Part shown: piece after piece, positions 15,562 to 23,748 of the stretch
Layout of the letters: each line of letters starts with the position of its first letter
Position numbering within the stretch: the stretch's first letter is position 1
Assembly: GCF_021287135.1 (NCBI RefSeq)
Contig: NZ_JAJTBB010000057.1
Location: 1-50,220 of the forward strand
Reading direction: 5' to 3'
From: Acidovorax sp.
GTDB lineage: Bacteria; Pseudomonadota; Gammaproteobacteria; Burkholderiales; Burkholderiaceae_C
DNA: 50,220 nucleotides
Translations under genes and position numbers: made by a program
The notes under the pieces: generated by a model
Told to the model about the DNA's origin: nothing
The model's database searches: none
What the model saw: only the letters and a program-made list of their open reading frames with translations

Positions 15562-17123
15562 TTTCCGACACTCTGGTGGACCTGTCGCGCCTGCAGTTCG
15601 CGGCCACGGCCCTGTACCACTTCCTGTTCGTGCCGCTCACGCTGGGCATGGTCTGGCTGCTGGTCATCATGGAGAGCGTGTATGTGATGACGGGCCAGGC
15701 CGTGTGGAAGGACATGACCCGCTTCTGGGGCAAGCTCTTCGGCATCAACTTCGCGCTGGGCGTCACCACCGGCATCACGCTGGAGTTCCAGTTCGGCACC
15801 AACTGGGCCTATTACTCGCACTACGTGGGCGACATCTTCGGCGCCCCGCTGGCCATCGAAGGGCTGATGGCCTTCTTTCTCGAATCCACCTTCATCGGCC
15901 TGTTCTTCTTTGGCTGGGACCGCCTGAGCCGCACACAGCACCTGATGGTGACCGTGCTCATGGCCATCGGCACCAACCTGTCGGCGCTGTGGATTCTGGT
16001 GGCCAACGGCTGGATGCAGAACCCCGTGGGCGCGGAGTTCAGCTACCAGACCATGCGCATGGAGATGGTGGATTTCTGGGCCGTGGTGTTCAACCCGGAC
16101 GCGCAGGCCAAGTTCGTGCACACCGTGTCGGCCGGGTACGTGACGGGTGCGATGTTCGTGCTCAGCGTGTCGGCCTGGTACCTGCTCAAGGGCCGCGACA
16201 TCGAATTCGCCAAGCGCAGCTTTCGCGTGGCCTCGGCCTTTGGCCTGGCCTCGGTGCTGAGCGTGATCGTGCTGGGCGACGAATCCGGCTACACCGTGGG
16301 CGAGGCGCAGCAGACCAAGATGGCCGCGCTGGAGGCCATGTGGGAGACCGAGCCCGCGCCCGCCGGCCTCAAGCTCGTCGCCGGCATCAACGAGGCCGCG
16401 CAGAAGAACGACTGGGAGATCGAGATCCCCTACGTGATGGGCTTGATCGGCACACGCTCGGTGGACAAGCAAATCCCCGGCATCCACGACATCAAGGCCA
16501 AGAACCGCGAGCGCATCGTGCGCGGCATTGAGGCCGTAAAGGCGCTGGAAGCCGTGCGCGCCCACCGCGATGACATCGCCGCCCGCGAGCGCTTTGAAGC
16601 GCTCAAGGCCGACCTGGGCTTTGGCCTGCTGCTGCGCAAGTACACCGCCGACGTGAGCCAGGCCACGCCCGCAATGATCCAGCAGGCCGTGGACAGCACC
16701 GTGCCGCGCGTGGCACCTATGTTCTGGTCGTTCCGCGTGATGGTGGGGCTGGGCTTTCTGATGCTGGCGCTGTTTGCGCTGAGCTTCTGGTCCACGCTGC
16801 GCGGCGCGTGCATGCAAAAGCGCTGGCTGCTGCGCTGGGCGCTCGTCATGCTGCCCGCGCCGTGGCTTGCGTGCGAGCTGGGCTGGTTCGTGGCCGAGTA
16901 CGGCCGCCAGCCCTGGACGATCTACGGCGTGCTGCCCACGCACCTGAGCGTGTCGAGCCTGAGCGTGCAAAGCCTGTACGGCTCGCTGGCCGGCTTTGTG
17001 GGCTTCTACACCCTGCTGCTGGTGGTGGAGATGTTCCTGATGGTGAAGTTTGCGCGCATGGGCCCGGGCAGCCTGGGCACCGGGCGCTACGCCAACGAGC
17101 CCGCCCACGCCATCGCCCACTGA
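15558..17123 (+). CDS. cydA: Cytochrome bd ubiquinol oxidase subunit I
   Basis: CydA oxidises quinol and reduces oxygen to water at low oxygen tension, in the inner membrane. The 521-residue protein keeps the heme ligands at a constant +2 offset to E. coli: H21 (heme b595), H188 in KFVHTV and M395 in FRVMVG (heme b558), and E101/E109 of the proton channel. GRQPWTIYGVLPT near the C-terminus is also conserved. The start is GTG 15558, with AAGGAG 8 nt upstream, and overlaps the cydP stop. About nine membrane helices are expected. The second gene of the operon. Confidence 0.97.
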   Translation: MISDTLVDLSRLQFAATALYHFLFVPLTLGMVWLLVIMESVYVMTGQAVWKDMTRFWGKLFGINFALGVTTGITLEFQFGTNWAYYSHYVGDIFGAPLAIEGLMAFFLESTFIGLFFFGWDRLSRTQHLMVTVLMAIGTNLSALWILVANGWMQNPVGAEFSYQTMRMEMVDFWAVVFNPDAQAKFVHTVSAGYVTGAMFVLSVSAWYLLKGRDIEFAKRSFRVASAFGLASVLSVIVLGDESGYTVGEAQQTKMAALEAMWETEPAPAGLKLVAGINEAAQKNDWEIEIPYVMGLIGTRSVDKQIPGIHDIKAKNRERIVRGIEAVKALEAVRAHRDDIAARERFEALKADLGFGLLLRKYTADVSQATPAMIQQAVDSTVPRVAPMFWSFRVMVGLGFLMLALFALSFWSTLRGACMQKRWLLRWALVMLPAPWLACELGWFVAEYGRQPWTIYGVLPTHLSVSSLSVQSLYGSLAGFVGFYTLLLVVEMFLMVKFARMGPGSLGTGRYANEPAHAIAH

Positions 17124-17146
17124 AACCTGCCGAGGAGGAAAAGAGA

Positions 17147-18283
17147 ATGCTGGACTACCCCACCCTCAAGGTGATCTGGTGGCTGCTGGTGGGCGTGCTG
17201 CTCGTCGGCTTCGCCATCATGGACGGGCATGACATGGGCGTGGGCACCTTGCTGCCCTTCGTGGCCAAAAGCGACGTGGAGCGCCGCGTGGTCATCAACA
17301 CCGTGGGCCCGCACTGGGACGGCAACCAGGTCTGGTTCATCACCGGCGGCGGCGCCATCTTTGCCGCCTGGCCGCTGGTGTATGCCACCGCGTTCAGCGG
17401 CTTCTACTGGGCCATGCTGGCGGTGCTGTGGGCGCTGTTCTTCCGGCCGGTGGGCTTTGACTACCGCAGCAAGATCCACCACCCGCTGTGGCGCACCACG
17501 TGGGACTGGGGCCTGTTCGTCGGCGGCGCCGTGCCCCCGCTGATCTTCGGCGTGGCTTTTGGCAACCTGCTGCAGGGCGTGCCTTTCCGGTTCGACGACT
17601 ACCTCATGCCCACCTACAGCGGTTCGTTCTGGGCCCTGCTCAACCCGTTTGCGCTGCTGGCCGGCGTGGTGAGCAGCGCCATGATCACCCTGCAGGGCGC
17701 CACCTACCTGGCCCACCGCACCGAAGGCACTATCCAGCGCCGCACGGTGGCCGCCGGCATTGGCGCCGCCCTGGTGCTGGTGCTGGGGTTTGTCGGCGCG
17801 GGCGTGTGGCTGCAGGGCATCGACGGCTACCGCATCACGTCAGCCGTGCAAGCGGCGGCGCTGCCCGACCCGCTGGCCAAGACCGTGGTGCGCGAGGCCG
17901 GCGCGTGGATGGCCAACTACGCCGCCGCGCCCGCCCTGTGGCTGCTGCCGGCCCTGGGTGTGGCCGGTGCGCTGGCCGCAGCGGCCCTGCTGGCTGCGCG
18001 CCGCACGCTGTGCGCCTTTGTGGCGTCGTCGCTGGCGGTGGTGGGTGTCATCGGCACGGCCGGCGCCAGCATGTTCCCGTTCGTCATGCCCTCCAGCACG
18101 CACCTGGCCTCCAGCCTCACGGTGTGGGACAGCGTCTCCAGCCACCTGACGCTGGGCATCATGTTCTGGGCCACGCTGCTGTTCATGCCGCTGATCGTCA
18201 CCTACACCGGCTGGGCCTACCGCGTGATGCGCGGCAAGGTCACCGAGGCGTACATCCGCGAGAACGATCACGCGGCGTATTGA
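17147..18283 (+). CDS. cydB: Cytochrome bd ubiquinol oxidase subunit II
   Basis: The 378-residue CydB partner starts MLDYPTLKVIWWLLVGVLL and keeps FAIMDGHDMGVGTLLPF (acidic residues of the proton path) and PHWDGNQVWFITGGGAIFAA. The length equals the E. coli protein. GAGGAGG lies 7-12 nt before ATG 17147, a strong ribosome site 23 bp after cydA. Confidence 0.97.
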   Translation: MLDYPTLKVIWWLLVGVLLVGFAIMDGHDMGVGTLLPFVAKSDVERRVVINTVGPHWDGNQVWFITGGGAIFAAWPLVYATAFSGFYWAMLAVLWALFFRPVGFDYRSKIHHPLWRTTWDWGLFVGGAVPPLIFGVAFGNLLQGVPFRFDDYLMPTYSGSFWALLNPFALLAGVVSSAMITLQGATYLAHRTEGTIQRRTVAAGIGAALVLVLGFVGAGVWLQGIDGYRITSAVQAAALPDPLAKTVVREAGAWMANYAAAPALWLLPALGVAGALAAAALLAARRTLCAFVASSLAVVGVIGTAGASMFPFVMPSSTHLASSLTVWDSVSSHLTLGIMFWATLLFMPLIVTYTGWAYRVMRGKVTEAYIRENDHAAY

Positions 18284-18306
18284 TGGGGTTCCAAGGAGAA
18301 AGCGAC

Positions 18307-18429
18307 ATGTGGTATTTCGCATGGGTTCTGGGCGTGGGGTTTGCCGTGCTGCTGGCCATCCTCAACGCGATGTGGGGCGAGACCGAGGCCGCGCGCCAGC
18401 AGTCGCTGGCGCAGCGCGAGGGGGGCTGA
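18307..18429 (+). CDS. cydX: Cytochrome bd small subunit CydX
   Basis: A 40-residue single-span protein starting MWYFAWVLGVGFAVLLAILN and ending with a charged tail (AARQQSLAQREGG). The MWYFxWxLG start and the conserved acidic residue after the helix (MWGETE) are diagnostic for CydX, which stabilises the hemes of the CydAB complex. AAGGAG lies upstream of ATG 18307. Confidence 0.95.
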   Translation: MWYFAWVLGVGFAVLLAILNAMWGETEAARQQSLAQREGG

Positions 18430-18433
18430 AGCC

Positions 18434-18745
18434 ATGCGGCCACCCCACGATTCGCCCGCCGCCGCTGCCGGCGCTGCGGCGGCGCCCGCCGCCTCCACCC
18501 ACTGGCCCTGCCTGCTGGCGGCCGTGGCCCTCATGGTGCTGGCCACGGTGGACCCACGCCTGCTGGCCCATGCCAACGGCGGCGCGGACCACCGGCTGGC
18601 AAGCCTCGTGTTCCTGGCCATGTCGGCCGCCTTTGTGCGCGGGGTGGGCTTTGTGCCGCGCGCCCGGCTGTGGCGCGCGCTGTTCTCCGGCTGGACCTGC
18701 GTGCTCGCGCTGGCGCTGGCCGCCGTCGTCCGGTGGGGGCTCTGA
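18434..18745 (+). CDS. ybgE: Cyd operon membrane protein YbgE
   Basis: The 103-residue protein has an Ala/Pro-rich N-terminus and three hydrophobic segments. The RGVGFVPRARLWRALFSG segment corresponds to the conserved HGVGFRPQ..LW..IF signature of E. coli YbgE, and the position right after cydX is also typical. Its function in the cyd operon is not established. ATG 18434 is 4 bp after the cydX stop. Confidence 0.8.
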   Translation: MRPPHDSPAAAAGAAAAPAASTHWPCLLAAVALMVLATVDPRLLAHANGGADHRLASLVFLAMSAAFVRGVGFVPRARLWRALFSGWTCVLALALAAVVRWGL

Positions 18746-18754
18746 GGCCGCGCC

Positions 18755-19351
18755 ATGTACTTCCGCATGCTCCACGACGACGCCACCGGGCTGCTCACCT
18801 ACCTGCTGGCCGACCTGGAGGCCCGCGAGGCGGTGCTGATCGACCCCCGGCCTGCGGATGCCAGCGTGGTCCACGCCATGCTGGCCGAGCACGGGCTGCG
18901 GGCCGTGGCCACTGTCGAGACCGATGCCCACACCGCCCCCGCCAGCGCCCCGGCCATCCCCCCGTGGCCCGCGCCCGTGCAGCTGCGCGACGGCGACGTC
19001 CTGGCGTTTGGCGCGCAGCACCTGCGCTGCCTGGCCACCCCCGGCCACACGCCCCAGGGGCGCAGCTACCTGTGGCGCGACCGCCTGTTCTGCGGCGGCG
19101 TGCTCAGCCCGCTGCAATGCCCCGAAGCCCCCGGCGTGGAAGCGCCCGCGCAGCTGTGGGAAAGCCTCACGGCCCGTGTGCTGCGCCATCCGCCCGAAAC
19201 ACTGCTGTTCCCCGGCCACTCCTGCGGCGGGTGGACGGTGAGCAACCTTTTCACCCAGCGCATGCACCACCCGTGGCTGGGCACCGCCAGCCGCGACGAA
19301 GCCTTGCACGCCATGGCGTCTCGGCCGGCGCACGCTGGACGGATGGATTGA
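18755..19351 (+). CDS. Metallo-beta-lactamase-fold protein with lost metal motif
   Basis: The 198-residue protein aligns by eye with ETHE1/persulfide-dioxygenase-like members of the MBL fold: TYLLADLEAREAVLIDP at the start, TPGHTPQGRSYLW (about 94-106) and FPGHSCGG near 153. The hallmark HxHxDH is replaced by ETDAHTAP (about residues 55-62), so the first metal-binding cluster is gone while the later histidines remain. It may be a non-catalytic relative or have a changed cofactor. It sits 9 bp after ybgE and 18 bp before the SQR-like gene, so it probably belongs to the cyd operon and to sulfur or redox handling. Confidence 0.8.
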   Translation: MYFRMLHDDATGLLTYLLADLEAREAVLIDPRPADASVVHAMLAEHGLRAVATVETDAHTAPASAPAIPPWPAPVQLRDGDVLAFGAQHLRCLATPGHTPQGRSYLWRDRLFCGGVLSPLQCPEAPGVEAPAQLWESLTARVLRHPPETLLFPGHSCGGWTVSNLFTQRMHHPWLGTASRDEALHAMASRPAHAGRMD

Positions 19352-19369
19352 CCCCTGGAGTTGCCGGCC

Positions 19370-20506
19370 ATGACCCCATCCCACCCCATCTGCGTACTCG
19401 GCACCGGCTTCGGCGCCCTGGCCACCGTGCGCGCGCTGCGCCAGCGCGACCGCCGTGTGCCGATCACCGTCATCGCCGCGCGGCCGGAGTTCCACTACCT
19501 GCCCAGCATCATCTGGATTCCTGCCGGCCTGCGGCGCGGGTCGGATCTGGTGGTGCCGCTCGCACCGTTCTTTGAGCGCATGGGCGTGCAGTACGTCCAG
19601 GCCGAGGTCACCGGCCTGGCCGACGGCGGCCGCACCGTGCTGACCAGCGCGGGCCCGGTGCCCAACAGCGCCCTCGTCATCGCCACGGGCGGGCGCTTTT
19701 TGCGCAAGCTGCCCGGCATCGAGCATGCGATCACGCCCTGCGAAGGCATCGCCGCGGCCGAGCAGATCCGCGACCGGCTGCGTGCCCTGGACGGCGGCGC
19801 CCTGGCGCTGGGCTTTGCGGGCAACCCGCAGGAGCCGCAGTCCATGCGCGGCGGGCCCATCTTCGAGTTCCTGTTCGGCATCGACACCCTGCTGCGGCGC
19901 GAGGGCCGGCGCGAGCGGTTCACCATCACCTTCTTCAGCCCCGCGGCCGAGCCCGGTGCGCGCCTGGGGCCAGGCGTGGTGCAGCACCTGCTGGCCGAGA
20001 TGGGCCGGCGCGGCATCCACACCCACCTGGGGCACCCGCTGGTGCGCTTTGAGCCCGACAAGGTCGTCACCCAGGGCGGCGAGATCGCCAGCGACCTCAC
20101 GCTGTTCATGCCCGGCCTCACCGGCAACCTGTGGTTCGACAACGCGCCTCTGCCGCGCTCGCCCGGCGGGCTGGTGCAGGCCGACGCGCACTGCCGCGTG
20201 CCGGGGCTCGAACGCGTGTACGTGGTGGGCGACGCCGGCAGCTTTCCTGGCCCCGACTGGATGCCCAAGCAGGCCCACATGGCCGACCTGCAGGCCCGCG
20301 CCGCCGTGCCCAACCTGCTGGCCGACCTGCGCGGTGAACCCGCCCAGGCCAGCTTCGGCGCCGAGCTGGTCTGCATCGTGGACGCGCTGGACAGCGGCAC
20401 GCTGGTGTACCGCACGCCCAGCCGGCATTTCATGCTGCCGCCGATGAAGGCGCTGCACTGGGCCAAGCGCGCGTTCGAGTGGAACTACCTGCGGCAGCTG
20501 CGCTGA
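19370..20506 (+). CDS. Sulfide:quinone oxidoreductase-like FAD flavoprotein
   Basis: This 378-residue protein has an N-terminal dinucleotide fold (VLGTGFGALATVRALR), ATGGRFLRKLPG, and the FAD-closing motif VYVVGDAGSFPGPDWMPKQA near the C-terminus, all typical of the SQR/NDH-2 superfamily. The middle part (GFAGNPQEP, RGGPIFEFLFGID) fits SQR-like enzymes that pass electrons to quinone. I do not see the full set of catalytic cysteines of well-studied SQRs, so the substrate is open. ATG 19370 has GGAG 9 nt upstream and is preferred over the in-frame TTG 19361. It ends the cyd transcript, before a strong terminator. Confidence 0.85.
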   Translation: MTPSHPICVLGTGFGALATVRALRQRDRRVPITVIAARPEFHYLPSIIWIPAGLRRGSDLVVPLAPFFERMGVQYVQAEVTGLADGGRTVLTSAGPVPNSALVIATGGRFLRKLPGIEHAITPCEGIAAAEQIRDRLRALDGGALALGFAGNPQEPQSMRGGPIFEFLFGIDTLLRREGRRERFTITFFSPAAEPGARLGPGVVQHLLAEMGRRGIHTHLGHPLVRFEPDKVVTQGGEIASDLTLFMPGLTGNLWFDNAPLPRSPGGLVQADAHCRVPGLERVYVVGDAGSFPGPDWMPKQAHMADLQARAAVPNLLADLRGEPAQASFGAELVCIVDALDSGTLVYRTPSRHFMLPPMKALHWAKRAFEWNYLRQLR

Positions 20507-20515
20507 GCGCAGCCG

Positions 20516-20548
20516 AAAAAAAGCCGGCCCCGCAGGGCCGGCTTTTTT
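20516..20548. terminator. Bidirectional Rho-independent terminator
   Basis: A 9-bp stem (AGCCGGCCC 20522-20530, GGGCCGGCT 20535-20543) with a CGCA loop is flanked by an A run on the left and a T run on the right. It serves both the cyd/SQR transcript and the convergent RRM gene. Confidence 0.9.
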
Positions 20549-20588
20549 GTGGGCCGCACTACCGGCTGCACAGGGGTTCGGTACCGGC

Positions 20589-20939
20589 TCAGTACCGGCC
20601 GCCGCCGAAGCCACCATTGCCATAGCCCACGTCTGAGCGCGTGCTGGCGCGGAAGCCCTGTGCGCCGTGGCCGGCCGCGCCCCGGCTGTCTTCCCGCGGG
20701 CGGGCCAGGTTCACCACGATGGAGCGGCCCTCCACCGACATGCCGTGCAGTGCGCTGATGGCCGCCTGGGCGACCTCGGCGTTGGCCATTTCCACAAAGC
20801 CGAAGCCCTTGGAGCGGCCGGTTTCGCGGTCCATCATGACCCGGGCGGACGAGACGGCGCCGAACTCGGAAAAGTTGCTATGCAGGGCGGAGTCGTCCAC
20901 AGAGTAGGGCAGGTTGCCCACGTAAATTTTGGTGCTCAT
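20589..20939 (-). CDS. RRM-type RNA-binding protein
   Basis: The 116-residue protein has one RNA-recognition motif (about 3-80) with RNP2 KIYVGNLPY and RNP1 KGFGFVEM, followed by a Gly/Arg/Tyr-rich tail ending YGNGGFGGGRY. Such glycine-rich RRM proteins bind single-stranded RNA and are often cold-induced chaperones in cyanobacteria and betaproteobacteria. ATG 20939 follows a stretch with GAAAGG. The long region upstream may hold a structured leader. It is monocistronic, sharing the terminator at 20516-20548. Confidence 0.92.
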   Translation of the reverse strand: MSTKIYVGNLPYSVDDSALHSNFSEFGAVSSARVMMDRETGRSKGFGFVEMANAEVAQAAISALHGMSVEGRSIVVNLARPREDSRGAAGHGAQGFRASTRSDVGYGNGGFGGGRY

Positions 20940-21671
20940 GGGAGGAGCCTTTCTGAAAGATGGCGCGCAACGAAGGGCGTACCGTTGGGATGCAGCCGCT
21001 GGGCCAAGAGCCCGCCGCAGCTGGGAAGGGTGAGGGATGGTGGTGGATGGGGCCTGCGGTGCGCAGGTCAGGCCACCGGCATCGTCGTCTTCAGCACACC
21101 GGAGGGTGCCGCATCCAGGTTTGCAGCCAGCCCTGGGTGACGGCAAAAATCCGGGCTGCTTCGCGCAAAGCAAAGGTTTTGTCAAAACGGAACACGCGGC
21201 AGTAGCTACCGTTGCCCTGGGCACGGCGGACCGAGAAAGAAGCGCGGAAAAAGCGGCCGCAGTCGGTCGGGTGTGTCGCGGGCGAAACGACGAAGAGGCC
21301 CATGGAGATGGCGGTTTCGGAAATGGGGTGCATTCAGTCTGGACGCAGGTTCGAACCCGACCTGCGTGAGCCTCGAAAAAGACGCGGCGGGCTGCAGCTC
21401 GACAGTCCCGCTGGGCGACAAAGGTCGCAAAAGACAGCCTGCCGCGGGGAGGTGGCGTGCCACCTTGCGCAGGCGTTGCGGTGATGGCTCGGATCAGAAG
21501 AGCGCGACGGCAACGCCGTTTAGTATACGTAAATATCTATTTAATTTCAAGTTAATATTCTCTTTGGTTTTAAAAGATCGTGCAGCCCCGGCCTGCGCGC
21601 AGGAACCCCCCCGCCCGTTCAGCAGCCCCTCTGGCGCCTCGGGCGGGGCCAACTTTCTACAATAGCGGGCT
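20940..21671. other. 732-bp gene-free region between rrm and metH with an AT-rich patch
   Basis: No convincing gene is seen on either strand. The open frames here lack ribosome sites and recognisable motifs. The part next to the RRM gene may be its promoter and leader. A hairpin-prone GGTGGC-GT-GCCACC lies at 21451-21464 and ACGGC-AAC-GCCGT at 21507-21519. The stretch 21519-21575 is strikingly AT-rich for this genome (TAGTATACGT, TTTAAT, TTAATATT). TACAAT at 21658-21663 lies 8 nt before the metH start and could be a -10 element of a leaderless transcript. I see no SAH or cobalamin riboswitch here. Confidence 0.45.
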
Positions 21672-22736
21672 ATGCAACCCCTCCACTACACGCGCGCCGC
21701 GCAGCTCCCGGACATCCTCGCCCGCCGCATTGTCATCCTCGACGGCGCCATGGGCACCATGATCCAGCGCTTCAAGCTGGGCGAGGCGCAGTACCGGGGC
21801 GAGGGCTACACCGGGCCGGATGGCGCGGGCGACCGCTTCAAGGACTTTCCGCGCGACGTGAAGGGCAACAACGAGCTGCTGTCCATCACCCGGCCCGACG
21901 TGATCCGCGACATCCACGAGCGCTACCTCGCCGCCGGCGCCGATCTGATCGAGACCAACACCTTCGGCGCCACCACCGTGGCGCAGGAGGACTACGGCAT
22001 GGCCGAGCTGGCGCGCGAGATGAATCTCAAATCCGCCCAGCTGGCCCGCGCCGCCTGCGACAAGTTCAGCACGCCCGACCACCCCCGCTTCGTGGCAGGC
22101 GCCCTGGGCCCCACGCCCAAGACGGCCAGCATTAGCCCAGACGTGAACGACCCCGGCGCGCGCAACATCGACTTTGAAACCCTGCGCGCCGCCTACTACG
22201 AGCAGACCGAGGCGCTGGTCGAAGGCGGCGCCGACGTGCTGCTGGTCGAGACCATCTTCGACACCCTGAACGCCAAGGCCGCGCTGTTCGCCATCGACGA
22301 GTTTTTTGAAAAGAGCGGCGAGCGCCTGCCCATCATCATCAGCGGCACCGTCACGGATGCCTCCGGCCGCATCCTGAGCGGCCAGACGGTGACCGCCTTC
22401 TGGCACAGCGTGCGCCATGCGCGCCCGCTGGCCATCGGCCTGAACTGCGCCCTGGGCGCCACGCTGATGCGCCCCTACATCCAGGAGCTGAACCGCGTGG
22501 CCGAGGACACCTTCATCAGCTGCTACCCCAACGCTGGTCTGCCCAACCCCATGAGCGACACTGGCTTCGACGAAACGCCCGAGGTCACCAGCCGCCTGGT
22601 GCACGAGTTTGCGGCCGAGGGGCTGGTCAACATCGTGGGCGGCTGCTGCGGGACCACGCCCGACCACATTGGCGCCATTGCCAAGGCGGTGGAGGGCGTG
22701 CCCAGGCGCCAGATGTTCTACCCGGCAGAGGTTTGA
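21672..22736 (+). CDS. metH: Methionine synthase, homocysteine-binding half
   Basis: The 354-residue protein is only the first domain of cobalamin-dependent methionine synthase, the zinc homocysteine methyltransferase barrel. It starts near [19 protein letters not shown] and contains [15 protein letters not shown], the zinc cysteine in GLNCALG and the final zinc pair in [11 protein letters not shown]. The other three domains are encoded at 32165-34900, about 9.4 kb away. The two products must work together for methyl transfer from methylcobalamin to homocysteine. There is no Shine-Dalgarno site, and TACAAT lies 8 nt before ATG 21672, suggesting a leaderless message. The stop abuts the ttcA start. 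Confidence 0.93.
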   Translation: MQPLHYTRAAQLPDILARRIVILDGAMGTMIQRFKLGEAQYRGEGYTGPDGAGDRFKDFPRDVKGNNELLSITRPDVIRDIHERYLAAGADLIETNTFGATTVAQEDYGMAELAREMNLKSAQLARAACDKFSTPDHPRFVAGALGPTPKTASISPDVNDPGARNIDFETLRAAYYEQTEALVEGGADVLLVETIFDTLNAKAALFAIDEFFEKSGERLPIIISGTVTDASGRILSGQTVTAFWHSVRHARPLAIGLNCALGATLMRPYIQELNRVAEDTFISCYPNAGLPNPMSDTGFDETPEVTSRLVHEFAAEGLVNIVGGCCGTTPDHIGAIAKAVEGVPRRQMFYPAEV

Positions 22737-23717
22737 ATGAAAACGGCCTCCAGCGCTGATGCAGCAAGCGCTGAAAGCTATTTAAAAGATAGCAAAACAA
22801 CGCACCAGGCCACCAAGCTCGAAAAGCGCCTCGTGCGCCAGGTGGCCCAGGCCATCACCGACTTCGGCCTCATCGAAGACGGCGACAAGGTCATGGTGTG
22901 CGTGTCGGGCGGCAAAGACAGCTACGGTCTGCTCGACGTGCTGCGCATGCTGCAGCAGCGCAATGGCAACCGCTTCGAGCTGGTGGCCGTCAACCTGGAC
23001 CAGAAGCAGCCCGGCTTTCCGGCCCATGTGCTGCCCGAATATTTGGTGAAAGTGGGCGTGCCCTTCCACATCGAGACGCAGGACACCTACAGCGTCGTCA
23101 AAGAGCACATCCCCGAGGGCAAGACCATGTGCAGCCTCTGCAGCCGCCTGCGCCGGGGCATCCTCTACCGCGTGGCCGACGAGCTGGGTGCCACCAAGAT
23201 CGCCCTCGGCCACCACCGCGACGACATGCTGCAGACCTTCTTTCTGAACATGTTCTTTGGCGGCAAGCTCAAGGGCATGCCGCCCAAGGTGCAAAGCGAC
23301 CGGGGCGACCACCTCATCATCCGCCCCCTGGCCTATGTGGCCGAAAGCGACCTCACCCGCTGGGCTGAGATCCGCAACTTCCCCATCATCCCCTGCACCC
23401 TGTGCGGCAGCCAGGAGAACCTGCAGCGCAAGCAGATCGGCCAGATGCTGCGCGACTGGCAGCAGCGCTACCCCGGCCGCATCGAGAACATGGCCGTGGC
23501 GCTGCGCAACCTGGTGCCGTCGCACTTCATGGACCCGCGCCAGTTTGACTTCAAGGGGCTGGTGCCCAATGGCGTGCAGGATGCCGATGGCGACAAGGCG
23601 TTTGATGACGAAGAGTTTCCGCAGGCCGTATCTTTCCCCCAACCGTTCGGGCTGAGCCTGTCGAAGCCGAGTGCCAGCCTTCGACAGGCTCAGGCCGAAC
23701 GGGCATCAGCGGATTGA
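22737..23717 (+). CDS. ttcA: tRNA 2-thiocytidine(32) synthetase TtcA
   Basis: TtcA adds sulfur to C32 of some tRNAs, using ATP and an Fe-S cluster. The core runs from about residue 25 ([11 protein letters not shown]) with PP-loop SGGKDSYG (about 56-63), [10 protein letters not shown] and [13 protein letters not shown], the paired cysteine motifs. The 326-residue frame is longer than usual at both ends. Residues 2-19 are encoded by dispersed repeat copy D, and the last ~25 residues (from about PFGLSLSKP to [12 protein letters not shown]) by a REP-like inverted repeat. ATG 22737 directly follows the metH TGA, so translation is probably coupled. The next gene, trhP, also modifies tRNA. Confidence 0.93.
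   Translation: MKTASSADAASAESYLKDSKTTHQATKLEKRLVRQVAQAITDFGLIEDGDKVMVCVSGGKDSYGLLDVLRMLQQRNGNRFELVAVNLDQKQPGFPAHVLPEYLVKVGVPFHIETQDTYSVVKEHIPEGKTMCSLCSRLRRGILYRVADELGATKIALGHHRDDMLQTFFLNMFFGGKLKGMPPKVQSDRGDHLIIRPLAYVAESDLTRWAEIRNFPIIPCTLCGSQENLQRKQIGQMLRDWQQRYPGRIENMAVALRNLVPSHFMDPRQFDFKGLVPNGVQDADGDKAFDDEEFPQAVSFPQPFGLSLSKPSASLRQAQAERASAD
22740..22794 (+). repeat. 55-bp dispersed repeat, copy D, in the ttcA coding region
   Basis: The unit begins at the base after the ttcA ATG and ends at codon 19. Sequence pattern: AAAAACGGCCTCCAGCGCT, AGCAAGCGCT, AAAGCTATTT, AAAGATAGC. It translates as [18 protein letters not shown], which has no counterpart in the TtcA core. Confidence 0.8.
23643..23702. 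repeat. REP-like inverted repeat at the 3' end of ttcA
   Basis: Two 24-bp arms (23643-23666 and 23679-23702) are complementary with one mismatch and are separated by 12 bp. The arm core is TTCGACAGGCTCAG and its complement. I recognise this as a repeat common in many proteobacterial genomes. The ttcA frame runs through it and stops 13 bp later, so the repeat provides the protein tail. Confidence 0.88.
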
Positions 23718-23748
23718 TGTCGCCCGCATCCCGATCCAGAGATACCCC

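Noticed and set aside
21340-21380. Possible tRNA T-arm (GGTTCGAACCC) upstream of metH
   Set aside because: The flanking bases do not pair as a T-stem, and no acceptor, D or anticodon arm can be drawn on either strand.
21091-21463. Small minus-strand frames upstream of the RRM gene
   Set aside because: No ribosome sites, no motifs and irregular composition. They are more likely leader or spacer DNA.
21400-21671. Riboswitch (SAH or cobalamin) in front of metH1
   Set aside because: None of the conserved blocks of these aptamers is present. The hairpins there are short and unrelated.
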